NCBI RefSeq assembly: GCF_019455385.1
Contig: NZ_JACOFR010000030.1
Coordinates: 23,923 to 87,922 of the forward strand
DNA: 64,000 nucleotides
Source of the DNA: Bradyrhizobium sp. BR 10289
GTDB taxonomy: Bacteria > Pseudomonadota > Alphaproteobacteria > Rhizobiales > Xanthobacteraceae
Direction: 5' to 3'
A program made the position numbers and the translations under genes. Shown one piece after another: positions 24,746-33,737 of this stretch. Each line of letters starts with the position of its first letter. The stretch's first letter is position 1. The notes under the pieces were generated by a model. The model did not search any database. It was not told where the DNA came from and worked only from the letters and a program-made list of their open reading frames with translations.

Positions 24746-27700
24746 ATGGCGAACACTCCCAAAAAGGTCAAAGACCCCACAGAAGTTGCGCTTTCTGCGA
24801 TCCAGGAAGCCCTGAACATCAGCGATACGGCCGCGGACACCAGCCGCAACGCCGCGATGCGCAACGAATCCTCGCCTCCGGTCGCGCCGCCGGCGCCCCC
24901 GATCTTCGACGAGCCGAGCTTCGAGCCGCGTCCGGCGGCCAATGAACGGGCCGTGTTCGACCCGATCGAGGAGCCGCGCTCCCCGCGCCGCGCCGCCAAT
25001 GACGACCGCGCCACGATCGGCCAGCTGCTCCAGACACTGCAGACGGGACGCCCGACCCGCAACATCTACACGGGCGCGATCATCTTCACCGTGGTCTGGC
25101 TCGCGGCCTGCGCCGCGCTGACGGTCGGCTTCCTGCCCTCGATCCGGGCCGCCATGGGCGAGAGCGGCGGGGTGCTGGCCATTGCCGGCCTCGTCACGAT
25201 GTTCTTCGCACCGATCATGCTGTTCTTCTTCCTCGCGAGCTTGGTCTGGCGCGGCCAGCAGATGAGCGCGGTCGCACAGGCGATGGCGCAGGTCGCGATC
25301 CGCTTCTCCGAGCCGGAAGGCTCGGCTTCCGATTCCATGGTCACCGTCGGACAGGCCATCCGCCGCGAGGTCGCGGCGATGGGCGACGGCATCGAGCGCG
25401 CGATTGCGCGCGCCGGCGAGCTCGAGACGCTGGTCGCCAACGAGGTCGCGGCGCTTGAACGCGCCTATAGCGACAACGAAGTGCGCATCCGCGCCCTGCT
25501 CCAGGACATCGCCCATCAGCGCGACAATTTGGTCGGCCAGGCCGAGCAGGTCCGCAGCGCCATCTCCGGCGTGCAGATCGACCTGCGCCACGACATCGCG
25601 CTGATCTCGGACGCGATCGCCTCGCGCGTCGACGAGGTCGCAAAATCCATCACCGGCGCCCTCGAAGAGCGCGGCGCCCACATCACCCAGGCGCTGAGCA
25701 ATGCCGGCGACAACATGATCCTGGCGCTCGGCGAGCGCGGCGGCGACCTGCTCGACCGCCTCGAGGAAGCCAGCAACGAGACCACGCGCGCCGTGCTCGA
25801 CGCCAGCGAACGGCTGACCACCAGCCTCAATTTCAAGACCGGCCACGTCCACGACGAGTTCGTCGACCTCGCCGACCGCGTCCACGAGATGCTGAACGAG
25901 CGCATCGACCGCATCACCGGCGAATTCGAGCAACGCTCCGCGGCGATCGTCGACGGCATCTCCGACCGCACCGAGCAGGTGCACGACAGCCTGAAGAATT
26001 CGTCGGACTCGCTGCTGCTCGAGCTCGAGCTGCGCTCCAACGACCTCTCGGCCAAGATCGACGACGCCGGCAACCGGCTGGCGACCCAGATCATGACGAG
26101 CGGCGACAAGGCCAGCGAGGCCCTCGACGCCACCGTCAACACGCTGGTGGCCAAGGTCGTCAGCCAGACCGAGACCGCGCACGATTCCCTCTCCTTGCAG
26201 ATGAGCGCGTTCGACGAGCTGGTGAAGAACCAGGGCACCGAGCTGGTCGAGAAGTTCGCCCGCGACTCCGGCACGCTGGGCGCGCTGATCACCCGCCACA
26301 TCTCCGAATTCGACCGCACCGTGAAGACGTTCGGCGGCGAGATCGTCGAGCGCATGGGCCAGCGCACCCACGACATCCACGAGACGCTGAAGACCTATGT
26401 CGACAATTTCGACACCCGCTTCACCGCCAATGGCGGCGAGATCACGGCCGTGCTCGACCAGCGCCTCGTCCAGTTCGAGACCACGATCGGCGAACGCGTC
26501 GCCAATCTCGACGCCTCGCTGAACGGCAAGATCGCCAGCCTCGACGGCACCATCGAAGGCCACATCAAGACCTTCGACGACCGGCTCGTCGGCCGCGTCG
26601 CCGCGCTCGAAGCCTCGTTCGACACCCGCGCGAAGTCCGTGACCGAGACCATCGATGGTCGCCTCAACCTGCTCTCGACGTCGCTGACCGACGGGGCCAC
26701 GCAGGCGATCCACTCGATCGACACCCGCCTCACCCACCTCACGACGACGCTCACCGGCGGTGCAGAGCAGGCACTCGGAGCGATCGATTCCCGCCTGACC
26801 AACCTCACGGCGTCGCTGACCGAGGGGGCCGCGCAGAGCATCCAGTCGATCGACACCCGCCTGACGCACCTGACGACGACGCTGACGGGCGGCGCCACGC
26901 AGGCGCTCGAATCCATCGACTCCCGCCTCACCTACCTGTCGACCGCCGTGACCAACGGCGCCCAGCAGGCCGTGCAGTCGATCGACACGCGCCTCACGCT
27001 GCTGACCTCGACGCTGACCGACGGCACCGCGCAGGCGATCGAGGCGGTCGACCGCCGCATCACCGGCGTCGCCGATCTCATCGACGGCCGCAGCACGCAT
27101 CTGACCGACACGGTCACCGCGCGCTTCCAGGACATCCAGCAGGCCATCGAGACCAAGGTCGGCGCGGTCGCCAGCGACATCGACGTGCGCGTGGCGCAGT
27201 TCGAGGACCTGCTCGGCTCGCGTGTCGAGGCCGTCGCCGGCCGCATCGAGAGCAGCGGCCGCCAGGCCAGCGAGGACATGATGTCCCGCGCCGAGATGAT
27301 CTCGACCGCGATCCGCTCGCATGTCGAGGACGCCGAGCGTTCGCTCACCAACCTCGTCGTCAACACCAGCGAGACGATCCAGACCGGTGCGCGCACCGCG
27401 CAGCAGTCGCTGATGACGGTCTCCTCCGACGTCAACGCCCAGCTCAAGATGACCTCCGCCGAGGTCGAGCGCGCGCTGACCGCGGTCGGCACGGGTGCTG
27501 CGAACTCGATCCTGACCAGCGCCCGCGAGGCGCAGTCGACCCTGGTCGCGGCCTCCGGCGATGCCTCCAACCAGATCAAGGGCCTCGCGGCCGACGTCGA
27601 ACGCACGCTCTCCGCAGCGGGCTCGGCGACCGCAGCCTCGATCTTGGCCGGCGCCCGCGAGGTGCAGACCACGCTCGTCACGGCCTCCTCGGACGCGGCC

Positions 27701-30448
27701 AACCACGTCAAGACGCTCACCGCCGACGTGCAGCGCTCGCTGTCGCTGGCCGGCACGACCACGGCGGAATCGATCACCGCCGGCGCCCGCGATGCGCAGA
27801 GCGCGCTGATCGCAGCCTCGACCGAGACCGCCAACCAGATCAAGGCGCTGTCCTCGGACGTGCAGCGCTCGCTCTCGATGGCCGGCACCGCGACGGCCGA
27901 GACCATCATGACGGGCGCCCGCGAAGCCCAGAGCACGCTGGTCACGGCATCCTCGGATGCGGCGAGCCAGGTCAAGACGCTGGCGGCCGAAGTGCATCGT
28001 TCGCTCTCGCAGGTCGGCCAGTCCACCGCCGAGACGATCACCACCAGCGCCCGCGACGCCCAGAGCACCCTGCTCTCCGTCTCCGCCGAGCAGACCAGCC
28101 AGGTCCGTTCGCTCGCGGCCGAGATGCAGCGCGCGCTGGCGACCGCCGGCGGCGCCACCATCGAGGCGCTCACCAGCGGCGTGCGCGAGGCGCAGGGCAC
28201 GCTGATCTCCGCCTCGACCGATGCGGCGAGCCAGATCAAGTCGCTGACCACGGATATCGAGCGCACGCTGACCGCGGTCGGCGCCGACACCGCCTCGACC
28301 ATCCTCAACAGCGCGCGTGAGGCCCAGACCTCGCTGACCTCGACCTCGGCGGATGCCGCGAGCCAGATCCGCACGATCTCGACCGAGATCGAGCGCGCCC
28401 TGAGCACGGCCACCACGAACGCGACCAGCGAGATCCAGACCAGCGCGCTCAACGCCCAGAACGCGCTGATCTCTGCCTCCAACGAGGCGAGCTCGCGCGT
28501 CAAGTCGAGCTCCGCCGATGTCGAGCGTTCGGTGCTCGCCGCCAGCTCCAGCTTCGGCCAGGCCATGACCGGCAAGACCGACGAGATCGTCACCTATGTG
28601 CAGCAGCAGGCCGACCGCCTCTCGAACATGATCGACGCCAAGCGCGGCGCTCTCGTGGACGCGATCGGCTCGAAGACCAGCCAGCTCACGCTCGACATCG
28701 ACCGCGTCACCTCCGATGCGCTGAAGTCGATCGAGACGCGCGGCCATGCCTTCTCGCAGACCATGATGGGCAACGGCTCGGAAGTCGCTCGCACCATCAA
28801 CGCGGCGAGCGAGATGGCGACCGGCGCGGTCGGCAAGTCGCTCAAGGACCTCGAGCAGGCCTCGCGCGCGGCGATCGACCAGTCGCGCCAGGTCTCGATC
28901 GCGGCGGTGACCGAGATGCAGGAGACCAGCAAGATCCTGCGCACCGACACGGTCGCCCTGTTCGAGCGCCTGCGCGAAGGCAACATCCTCCTGCAGGAGG
29001 TGCTGACCGGTGCGCACGACAATCTCAACTCGCTGGAGCGGGCGCTGGTGACCCGTGTCGCCGACTTCGTCTCGGCGATGAACGACGTCACCTCGCGCAA
29101 TGGCGCGGCCACCCAGAACCTGGAAGACCAGCTCAACGTGTTCAACAGCAAGACCACGAAGGCGCTCCAGGACCTCGGCGAGCTCTCGACCCAGTTCGAT
29201 GCCCACGGCAAGGCGCTCGTCGAAGCTGCCCAGGTCGTCGAGCAGAGCAACAAGAACACCACCGCCTCCCTCGCCGAGCGCAAGGCGGCGCTGGAATCGC
29301 TGGTCACCACCATCGACCTGCGCACCGCCGATCTCGACCAGCGCCTGTCGCGTTTCACCGGCCTGCTCGATGAATCGCTAGCCGCCGCCGAAGAGCGTGC
29401 CCGCGACATCGCCCGCGTCGTCGCCGAGACCGCCGGCGCCGGCTCGGCCGCGATCACCCGCCAGTTCGAGGCGGTGCGCGCGGCCTCCGAAGAGGAGCAC
29501 CGCCAGACCATCGAGGCGATGCACGACATCTACCGCCAGACCACGGACGAGGCGGATGCGATGTTCAAGCAGTCGACGGAGAAGTTCACCAACCTCGTCT
29601 CCAGCATGAAGCAGATGGCCTTCGAGATGCACAACGAGCTCGAAGCCACCCGCAACGAGCTGCGTCGCGGCGTGCTCGAGATGCCGCAGGAGGCCGCCGA
29701 GAGCACCGCGCAGATGCGCAAGGTGATCGTCGACCAGATCGAGGCCCTCGCCGAGCTCAACCGCATCGTGGCCCAGCACGGCCGTGGCCTCGACGTCTCG
29801 ACGGGCGGCCGCGCCTCCGTCGCCGTCCGGCGCCAGGAAGAGCCGGTGATGGCAACGGCGGAGGTTCGTGGCGCCGAGATCCGCATGCGTGATACCGGCA
29901 GCGCGTCGACGCTGCCGCCGCCGGACCTCGGCATGCCCGCGCCCTCGCGCCGCACCGAAGCGCCGCCGGTTGCCCCTGGTAGCAACGACCAGGGCCGCGA
30001 CGGCTGGCTGTCGGACCTGCTCAGCCGCACCGACGCCAACCAGGGCGCACCGACCGGTCGTGAGGCTCCGCGTGGCCGCCAGGCGCCCGCGCCGCAGCCG
30101 CAGGCCAGCAGCAATCCGCTGGAGTCGCTGTCGCTCGATATCGGCCGGCTGATGGACCGCAACCTCGCCGCCGAGATGTGGGACCGCTACCAGCGCGGCG
30201 AGAACAAGGCGTTCACCAAGCGCCTCTACACGCCCGCGGGCCAGAAGGCTTTTGACGAGGTCGCCCGCAAATATCGGGCCGACCGCAACTTCAAAGGCAC
30301 GGTCGACCGCTACGTCGCCGAGTTCGAGCGCCTGCTCGACGAAGTCGCCCGCGACGGCCGCGGCCCCCAGGAGCTGCGCAGCCACCTGACCTCGGAAACG
30401 GGCCTGGTGTACACGCTGCTCGCGCATGCGGCGGGCCGGCTGGGGTAG
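24746..30448 (+). CDS. Giant apolipoprotein-like polar growth ring protein (GPR/RgsE-like)
   Basis: The 1900-residue protein has a disordered Pro/Ala-rich cytoplasmic N-terminus (1-100), two membrane helices (about 110-130 and 142-168), a very long helical rod (about 175-1690), and a Pro-rich linker leading to a conserved C-terminal domain (about 1790-1900, LMDRNLAAEMWDRYQRGENK). The rod holds seven 22-residue heads and eight 44-residue units in exact register. This layout matches growth pole ring protein GPR of Agrobacterium (2115 residues) and RgsE of Sinorhizobium, which organise unipolar growth; homology here is recognised from architecture, not from a search. An alternative is a generic kinesin-like coiled-coil annotation. 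It has its own terminator. Confidence 0.8.
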   Translation: MANTPKKVKDPTEVALSAIQEALNISDTAADTSRNAAMRNESSPPVAPPAPPIFDEPSFEPRPAANERAVFDPIEEPRSPRRAANDDRATIGQLLQTLQTGRPTRNIYTGAIIFTVVWLAACAALTVGFLPSIRAAMGESGGVLAIAGLVTMFFAPIMLFFFLASLVWRGQQMSAVAQAMAQVAIRFSEPEGSASDSMVTVGQAIRREVAAMGDGIERAIARAGELETLVANEVAALERAYSDNEVRIRALLQDIAHQRDNLVGQAEQVRSAISGVQIDLRHDIALISDAIASRVDEVAKSITGALEERGAHITQALSNAGDNMILALGERGGDLLDRLEEASNETTRAVLDASERLTTSLNFKTGHVHDEFVDLADRVHEMLNERIDRITGEFEQRSAAIVDGISDRTEQVHDSLKNSSDSLLLELELRSNDLSAKIDDAGNRLATQIMTSGDKASEALDATVNTLVAKVVSQTETAHDSLSLQMSAFDELVKNQGTELVEKFARDSGTLGALITRHISEFDRTVKTFGGEIVERMGQRTHDIHETLKTYVDNFDTRFTANGGEITAVLDQRLVQFETTIGERVANLDASLNGKIASLDGTIEGHIKTFDDRLVGRVAALEASFDTRAKSVTETIDGRLNLLSTSLTDGATQAIHSIDTRLTHLTTTLTGGAEQALGAIDSRLTNLTASLTEGAAQSIQSIDTRLTHLTTTLTGGATQALESIDSRLTYLSTAVTNGAQQAVQSIDTRLTLLTSTLTDGTAQAIEAVDRRITGVADLIDGRSTHLTDTVTARFQDIQQAIETKVGAVASDIDVRVAQFEDLLGSRVEAVAGRIESSGRQASEDMMSRAEMISTAIRSHVEDAERSLTNLVVNTSETIQTGARTAQQSLMTVSSDVNAQLKMTSAEVERALTAVGTGAANSILTSAREAQSTLVAASGDASNQIKGLAADVERTLSAAGSATAASILAGAREVQTTLVTASSDAANHVKTLTADVQRSLSLAGTTTAESITAGARDAQSALIAASTETANQIKALSSDVQRSLSMAGTATAETIMTGAREAQSTLVTASSDAASQVKTLAAEVHRSLSQVGQSTAETITTSARDAQSTLLSVSAEQTSQVRSLAAEMQRALATAGGATIEALTSGVREAQGTLISASTDAASQIKSLTTDIERTLTAVGADTASTILNSAREAQTSLTSTSADAASQIRTISTEIERALSTATTNATSEIQTSALNAQNALISASNEASSRVKSSSADVERSVLAASSSFGQAMTGKTDEIVTYVQQQADRLSNMIDAKRGALVDAIGSKTSQLTLDIDRVTSDALKSIETRGHAFSQTMMGNGSEVARTINAASEMATGAVGKSLKDLEQASRAAIDQSRQVSIAAVTEMQETSKILRTDTVALFERLREGNILLQEVLTGAHDNLNSLERALVTRVADFVSAMNDVTSRNGAATQNLEDQLNVFNSKTTKALQDLGELSTQFDAHGKALVEAAQVVEQSNKNTTASLAERKAALESLVTTIDLRTADLDQRLSRFTGLLDESLAAAEERARDIARVVAETAGAGSAAITRQFEAVRAASEEEHRQTIEAMHDIYRQTTDEADAMFKQSTEKFTNLVSSMKQMAFEMHNELEATRNELRRGVLEMPQEAAESTAQMRKVIVDQIEALAELNRIVAQHGRGLDVSTGGRASVAVRRQEEPVMATAEVRGAEIRMRDTGSASTLPPPDLGMPAPSRRTEAPPVAPGSNDQGRDGWLSDLLSRTDANQGAPTGREAPRGRQAPAPQPQASSNPLESLSLDIGRLMDRNLAAEMWDRYQRGENKAFTKRLYTPAGQKAFDEVARKYRADRNFKGTVDRYVAEFERLLDEVARDGRGPQELRSHLTSETGLVYTLLAHAAGRLG
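26651..27061 (+). repeat. Seven in-register 66-bp (22-residue) repeats in the polar growth gene
   Basis: The head Ile-Asp-[Thr/Ser/Gly/Arg]-Arg recurs at 26651, 26717, 26783, 26849, 26915, 26981 and 27047, exactly 66 bp apart, each followed by Leu-Thr-x-Leu-Thr-like helix. The 22-residue length is the classic apolipoprotein period (two 11-mers). Confidence 0.9.
27458..28513 (+). repeat. Eight in-register 132-bp (44-residue) repeats in the polar growth gene
   Basis: Heads such as ADVERTLSAAG and ADVQRSLSLAG start every 132 bp from 27458 to 28382, with a ninth head at 28514 (ADVERSVLAA). Each unit continues with SA-REAQ-TL--AS-DA-NQ-K. No insertion or deletion breaks the register; 44 is twice the 22-residue period upstream. 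Confidence 0.9.
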
Positions 30449-30480
30449 GCGTCGATAGCCACCACGAATAGCGAATGAAA

Positions 30481-30511
30481 ACGGAGGCCTCGCGGCCTCC
30501 GTTTTTTGTTT
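30481..30511 (+). terminator. Rho-independent terminator of the polar growth gene
   Basis: ACGGAGGCC and GGCCTCCGT form a perfect 9-bp stem with a TCGC loop, followed by TTTTTGTTT. It begins 33 bases past the stop codon. Confidence 0.92.
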
Positions 30512-30537
30512 GAGCGCAGCATTCGAAAGGCTCTCGT

Positions 30538-30680
30538 GCCCCGGACGCAGCGCAGCGCCTCTTCGGCGGTGCGCTGCTGAGCCGGGGCCCATGTCACGGC
30601 GTTGTGCCGTGTAGCCTCTGGGTCCCGGCTCTGCGCAGCAGCGTTGCACGCTGCAGCGCGTCCGGGACACGAGACCTGGG
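30538..30680. repeat. Composite palindromic repeat region, family H (CCCGG...CCGGG)
   Basis: Nested GC-rich palindromes (GCAGCGCAGCGCC, GGTGCGCTGCTGAGCC, CTGCGCAGCAG, CTGCAGCGCGTCCGGGACAC) fill the space after the terminator. They share GTCCGGGACAC-like ends with the element at 37412-37450. Confidence 0.6.
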
Positions 30681-30694
30681 CACAATCTCTCGGC

Positions 30695-30782
30695 CGTCAT
30701 TGCGAGGAGCTCTTGCGACGAAGCAATCCAGAATTGCCCGCATGGAGGGATTCTGGATTGCTTCGCTACGCTCGCAATGACG
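30695..30782. repeat. Interspersed palindromic repeat, family A, copy 2 (inverted)
   Basis: CGTCATTGCGAGGAGCTCTT at the left and CGCTCGCAATGACG at the right repeat the element at 6230-6316 in reverse orientation, with the facing AAGCAATCCAGAAT and ATTCTGGATTGCTT in the middle. It ends shortly after the 3' end of mlaD. Confidence 0.88.
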
Positions 30783-30800
30783 AGGAGATGGGCTACACGC

Positions 30801-31676
30801 CTACTGCCGCCTCCGCTCCGGCGTCGCCGCCGGCTTCGGCGGCTCGGGAGGCGGCGGCGGTGGCGCGCTGTTGCTGGCGCCGAACAGCACGCGGGTCGGG
30901 TTGCGGTCGAAATTGTTCACGGCGCGGCTGATGTCGCCGAGGGTGCGGCGGCCGTCGGCCATCAAGGCGCCGGAGCGCTTGTCGAAATCGTCGGCGAGCT
31001 CGCGGATCGACTTCACCGCCTGGAACAGCTCGCCGCCGTCCTTGCCGCCAGCGAGCGTGTTGAGGCCGAGCATGAGATTGTCGGCCTTGAGCATCACGCC
31101 GTCGACCTTGGCCATCACGCCGTCGATCTTCTCGGAATTGCGCGCCAGCGAGTTGGTGAAGGTCTCCAGATTCTTCAGCGAGTTCTTCACCGACTCCTGA
31201 TTGTCGGCGACGATCTTGTTGATGTTCTGCAGCGTGCCGCGGATCGCTTCGGTGACGTCCTGGAGCTTATTGGGATCGGCCGTCAGCGTCGGGATGCCGT
31301 CCTCGTCGAGCGGCGGCGGCGGCGCAGCTTCTTCGCCGCCCTTGAGCGAGATCGCGGCAACGCCGGTGAGGCCCTGGAATTCGAGGCCGACCAGGGTGTC
31401 CTTGCGGATTGGGGCGTTGTTCTCGACCATGGCGAGCGCGACAACCCGCCGCGGATTGTCGAGCTTCACCGAAACCACCTCGCCCACCCGGATACCGTTG
31501 AAATTGACGCTACCGCCGTTGCGCAGGCCCGCCGCCGGGCCCTCGAACACGACGCGCAAGGGGCTGCGCTGCTTGGTGGTGTGCAACGACTGGAACCAGA
31601 GCACGAAGCCGATGGCCGCTGCGATCACCGCCAGCGTGAACGATCCGATCAGTACGTAATTCGCCCGCGTTTCCAT
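30801..31676 (-). CDS. mlaD: MlaD-like MCE-domain lipid transport protein
   Basis: The 291-residue protein has one N-terminal TM helix (about 7-27), an MCE domain (about 38-115, LRVVFEGPAAGLRNGGSVNFNGIRVG), a helical region, and a Pro-rich tail. It is the periplasmic substrate-binding part of an inner-membrane phospholipid transporter. The gene is last of three in mlaEFD order, 20 bases after mlaF. No mlaC or mlaB gene follows; the STAS role is supplied by a domain fused to MlaE. The long helical part could reach across the periplasm as in other alphaproteobacterial MCE proteins. Confidence 0.9.
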   Translation of the reverse strand: METRANYVLIGSFTLAVIAAAIGFVLWFQSLHTTKQRSPLRVVFEGPAAGLRNGGSVNFNGIRVGEVVSVKLDNPRRVVALAMVENNAPIRKDTLVGLEFQGLTGVAAISLKGGEEAAPPPPLDEDGIPTLTADPNKLQDVTEAIRGTLQNINKIVADNQESVKNSLKNLETFTNSLARNSEKIDGVMAKVDGVMLKADNLMLGLNTLAGGKDGGELFQAVKSIRELADDFDKRSGALMADGRRTLGDISRAVNNFDRNPTRVLFGASNSAPPPPPPEPPKPAATPERRRQ

Positions 31677-31696
31677 CAGCTGCTACTCCGGCTACC

Positions 31697-32467
31697 TCAG
31701 CCCATGACCGCGCGGGCGCGCTTGCCATGGAAATATTGCCTCAGCCAGGGATGCTGCGAGGCCTGCATGTCGGCGATCGACCCTGCCGCAATGATCTTAC
31801 CGTTCCCTAAAACGGCGATGCGGTCACATGCTGTGTAAAGGCTGTCGAGATCGTGGGTTACCATGAAAACGGTCAGCCCCAAAGTCCGCTGGAGCGTACG
31901 CACCAGCTCGTCGAAATCGCCGGCGCCGATCGGATCGAGGCCCGAGGTCGGCTCGTCGAGGAACACCAGATCCGGGTCGAGCGAGAGCGCGCGCGCCAGC
32001 GCGACGCGCTTGATCATGCCGCCCGACAATTCCGACGGAAAGCGCTCGGCCACTTCGGGCTTGAGGCCGACCATGGTGAGCTTGGCCATGGTGATCTCGT
32101 CCATCAACCGCTGCGAGACGCGAAGATATTCGCGCATCGGAAACTGGATGTTCTGCCGCACGGTCAACGAGGAGAACAGCGCGCCCTGCTGGAACAGCAC
32201 GCCCCAACGGCGCTCCACGTTGCGGCGCTGGGAGGTGTTGGAGGAATCGAGATCGACGCCGAACACTTCGATGGAGCCGGCAATCTTCGGCACGAGACCG
32301 ATGATGGTGCGCGTCAGCACCGACTTGCCGGCGCCCGAGGGACCGACGAATCCGAGGATCTCGCCGCGCTTGACGTCGAGGTTGAGGCCGTCGAGCACGC
32401 GCGTCGATCCGAACTGCACCGTGATGTCGCGGACGCGGATGATCGGGTTTTGAATCTCGCCCGTCAT
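31697..32467 (-). CDS. mlaF: MlaF-like ABC transporter ATPase
   Basis: The 256-residue ATPase has Walker A GPSGAGKS, signature LSGGMIKR, Walker B DLVFLDEPTSGLDP and a switch His (THDLDS). It powers lipid movement by the MlaE/MlaD complex. I chose the ATG at 32467; a GTG two codons upstream (32473) overlaps the mlaE stop and is possible. Translation is coupled either way. Confidence 0.92.
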   Translation of the reverse strand: MTGEIQNPIIRVRDITVQFGSTRVLDGLNLDVKRGEILGFVGPSGAGKSVLTRTIIGLVPKIAGSIEVFGVDLDSSNTSQRRNVERRWGVLFQQGALFSSLTVRQNIQFPMREYLRVSQRLMDEITMAKLTMVGLKPEVAERFPSELSGGMIKRVALARALSLDPDLVFLDEPTSGLDPIGAGDFDELVRTLQRTLGLTVFMVTHDLDSLYTACDRIAVLGNGKIIAAGSIADMQASQHPWLRQYFHGKRARAVMG

Positions 32468-32469
32468 CG

Positions 32470-33618
32470 TCACATCCCGATCGAGGCAAAGAAGATGGCG
32501 AACACGCCGTCCATCACGATGACGAAGAAAATGCCTTTCACCACCGAAGCCGTGGTGTGCTGTCCGAGCGATTCCGCGCTGCCCTGTACCGCGAGCCCTT
32601 CGACGCAGGCGACGATGCCGATCACGGCCGCCATCACGGGTGCCTTGACTATGCCGACGATGAAATGATCGATCGAGATGGCATCGCGCAGGCGGAGCAG
32701 GAACGCCTCGGGATCGACGCCACCATAGAGCCAGGCGACGAGCCCGCCGCCATAGAGCGCGGCCATCGCGCCGAGGAAGGCGAGGATCGGCAGCGCCAGC
32801 ACCAGCGCCAGCATGCGCGGCAGCACCAGCACCTCGATCGGGTCAAAGCCCATGGTGCGCAGCGCGTCGATCTCTTCCCGCATCTTCATCGAGCCGAGCT
32901 CGGCGGTGTAGGCGCTGCCCGAGCGCCCCGCGACCATGATCGCGACCAGCAGCACGCCGATCTCGCGCAGCACCAGCACGCCGAGCATGTCGACCACGAA
33001 GATGTCGGCGCCGAAGCGGCGGAAATGGAAAATGCCTTGCTGGGCGATGATGCAGCCGATCAGGAAGGTGATCAGCACGATGATCGGCACCGCGCGCCAG
33101 CACACCTGCTCCATATGGTGCACGGTCGAGGTCAGGCGGAACGAGCGCGGATGGATCAGGACGCGAAACCACGCCGCGAGCACGGCGCCGAGCATGTCGA
33201 TCAGGCCTGCCACGGTGCCGGCCAATCCGGCGACGGTGCGACCGATCTGCTCCAGCATGCCGGTGATGGTGATCGTCCCGCGGTCCACCACGGGGGTCGC
33301 CCGGACCCGGCGCACCTCGTCGACGAGGCTCGAATAGTTCGCCGAGAGCCCAGCGATCTGCGCTTCGACCTGCCCTTGGGTCAGGCTGCGGCGCAGCCGC
33401 TCGATCAGCCAGGCGCCGAAGGTGTCGAGCTTGGCGACCTCGGAGACGTCGATGAAGATGCTTTGGGGACCGCCGGCCAGCTTCTCGGCGTCCGCCACCA
33501 TCCGCTCCAGGACCGGCGCGAAGCTCGCCGTCCAGGTTCCGGTGGCACAGAGGGCCAGCGCGTTGCCTTTGGCAATCCGTTCCAGCTTGGGATCGCCGCT
33601 CAAGAGGTCCGCTCCCAT
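32470..33618 (-). CDS. mlaE: MlaE-like permease with N-terminal STAS domain
   Basis: The 382-residue protein combines a STAS domain (about 15-110, SIFIDVSEVAKLDTFGAWLIERL) with the MlaE permease domain (about 135-382), including QGIFHFRRFGAD and the MlaE core ELGSMKMREEIDALRTMGFDP. In E. coli the STAS part is a separate protein, MlaB; here it is fused, a common arrangement in Alphaproteobacteria. First gene of the mlaEFD operon. It keeps outer-membrane lipid asymmetry or supplies lipids; the direction of transport is not decided by the sequence. Confidence 0.92.
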   Translation of the reverse strand: MGADLLSGDPKLERIAKGNALALCATGTWTASFAPVLERMVADAEKLAGGPQSIFIDVSEVAKLDTFGAWLIERLRRSLTQGQVEAQIAGLSANYSSLVDEVRRVRATPVVDRGTITITGMLEQIGRTVAGLAGTVAGLIDMLGAVLAAWFRVLIHPRSFRLTSTVHHMEQVCWRAVPIIVLITFLIGCIIAQQGIFHFRRFGADIFVVDMLGVLVLREIGVLLVAIMVAGRSGSAYTAELGSMKMREEIDALRTMGFDPIEVLVLPRMLALVLALPILAFLGAMAALYGGGLVAWLYGGVDPEAFLLRLRDAISIDHFIVGIVKAPVMAAVIGIVACVEGLAVQGSAESLGQHTTASVVKGIFFVIVMDGVFAIFFASIGM

Positions 33619-33694
33619 GACGGGGCGGAGAAAATCAGATGGTTGCGCACACGCCCTTACCCGGAGAAGGTATCCCCAACTGGTTAACGTTAGT

Positions 33695-33712
33695 TGCTAG
33701 AGGTAACTAGCA
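33695..33712. promoter_or_regulatory. Small palindrome between mlaE and the epimerase gene
   Basis: TGCTAG-AGGTAA-CTAGCA is a perfect 6-bp inverted repeat in the 119-bp divergent gap, unusually A/T-rich for the region (with GGTTAACGTTAG beside it). It could be an operator or part of a promoter; nothing more can be said. Confidence 0.3.
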
Positions 33713-33737
33713 GGTTCAGATTTCGCCAGAGTTCAAA

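Noticed and set aside
24578..29206. 1542-codon open frame on the minus strand opposite the polar growth gene
   Set aside because: It mirrors the repetitive, GC-rich codons of the plus gene, is Arg/Gly/Asp-rich without domains, and runs through the control region of the real gene.
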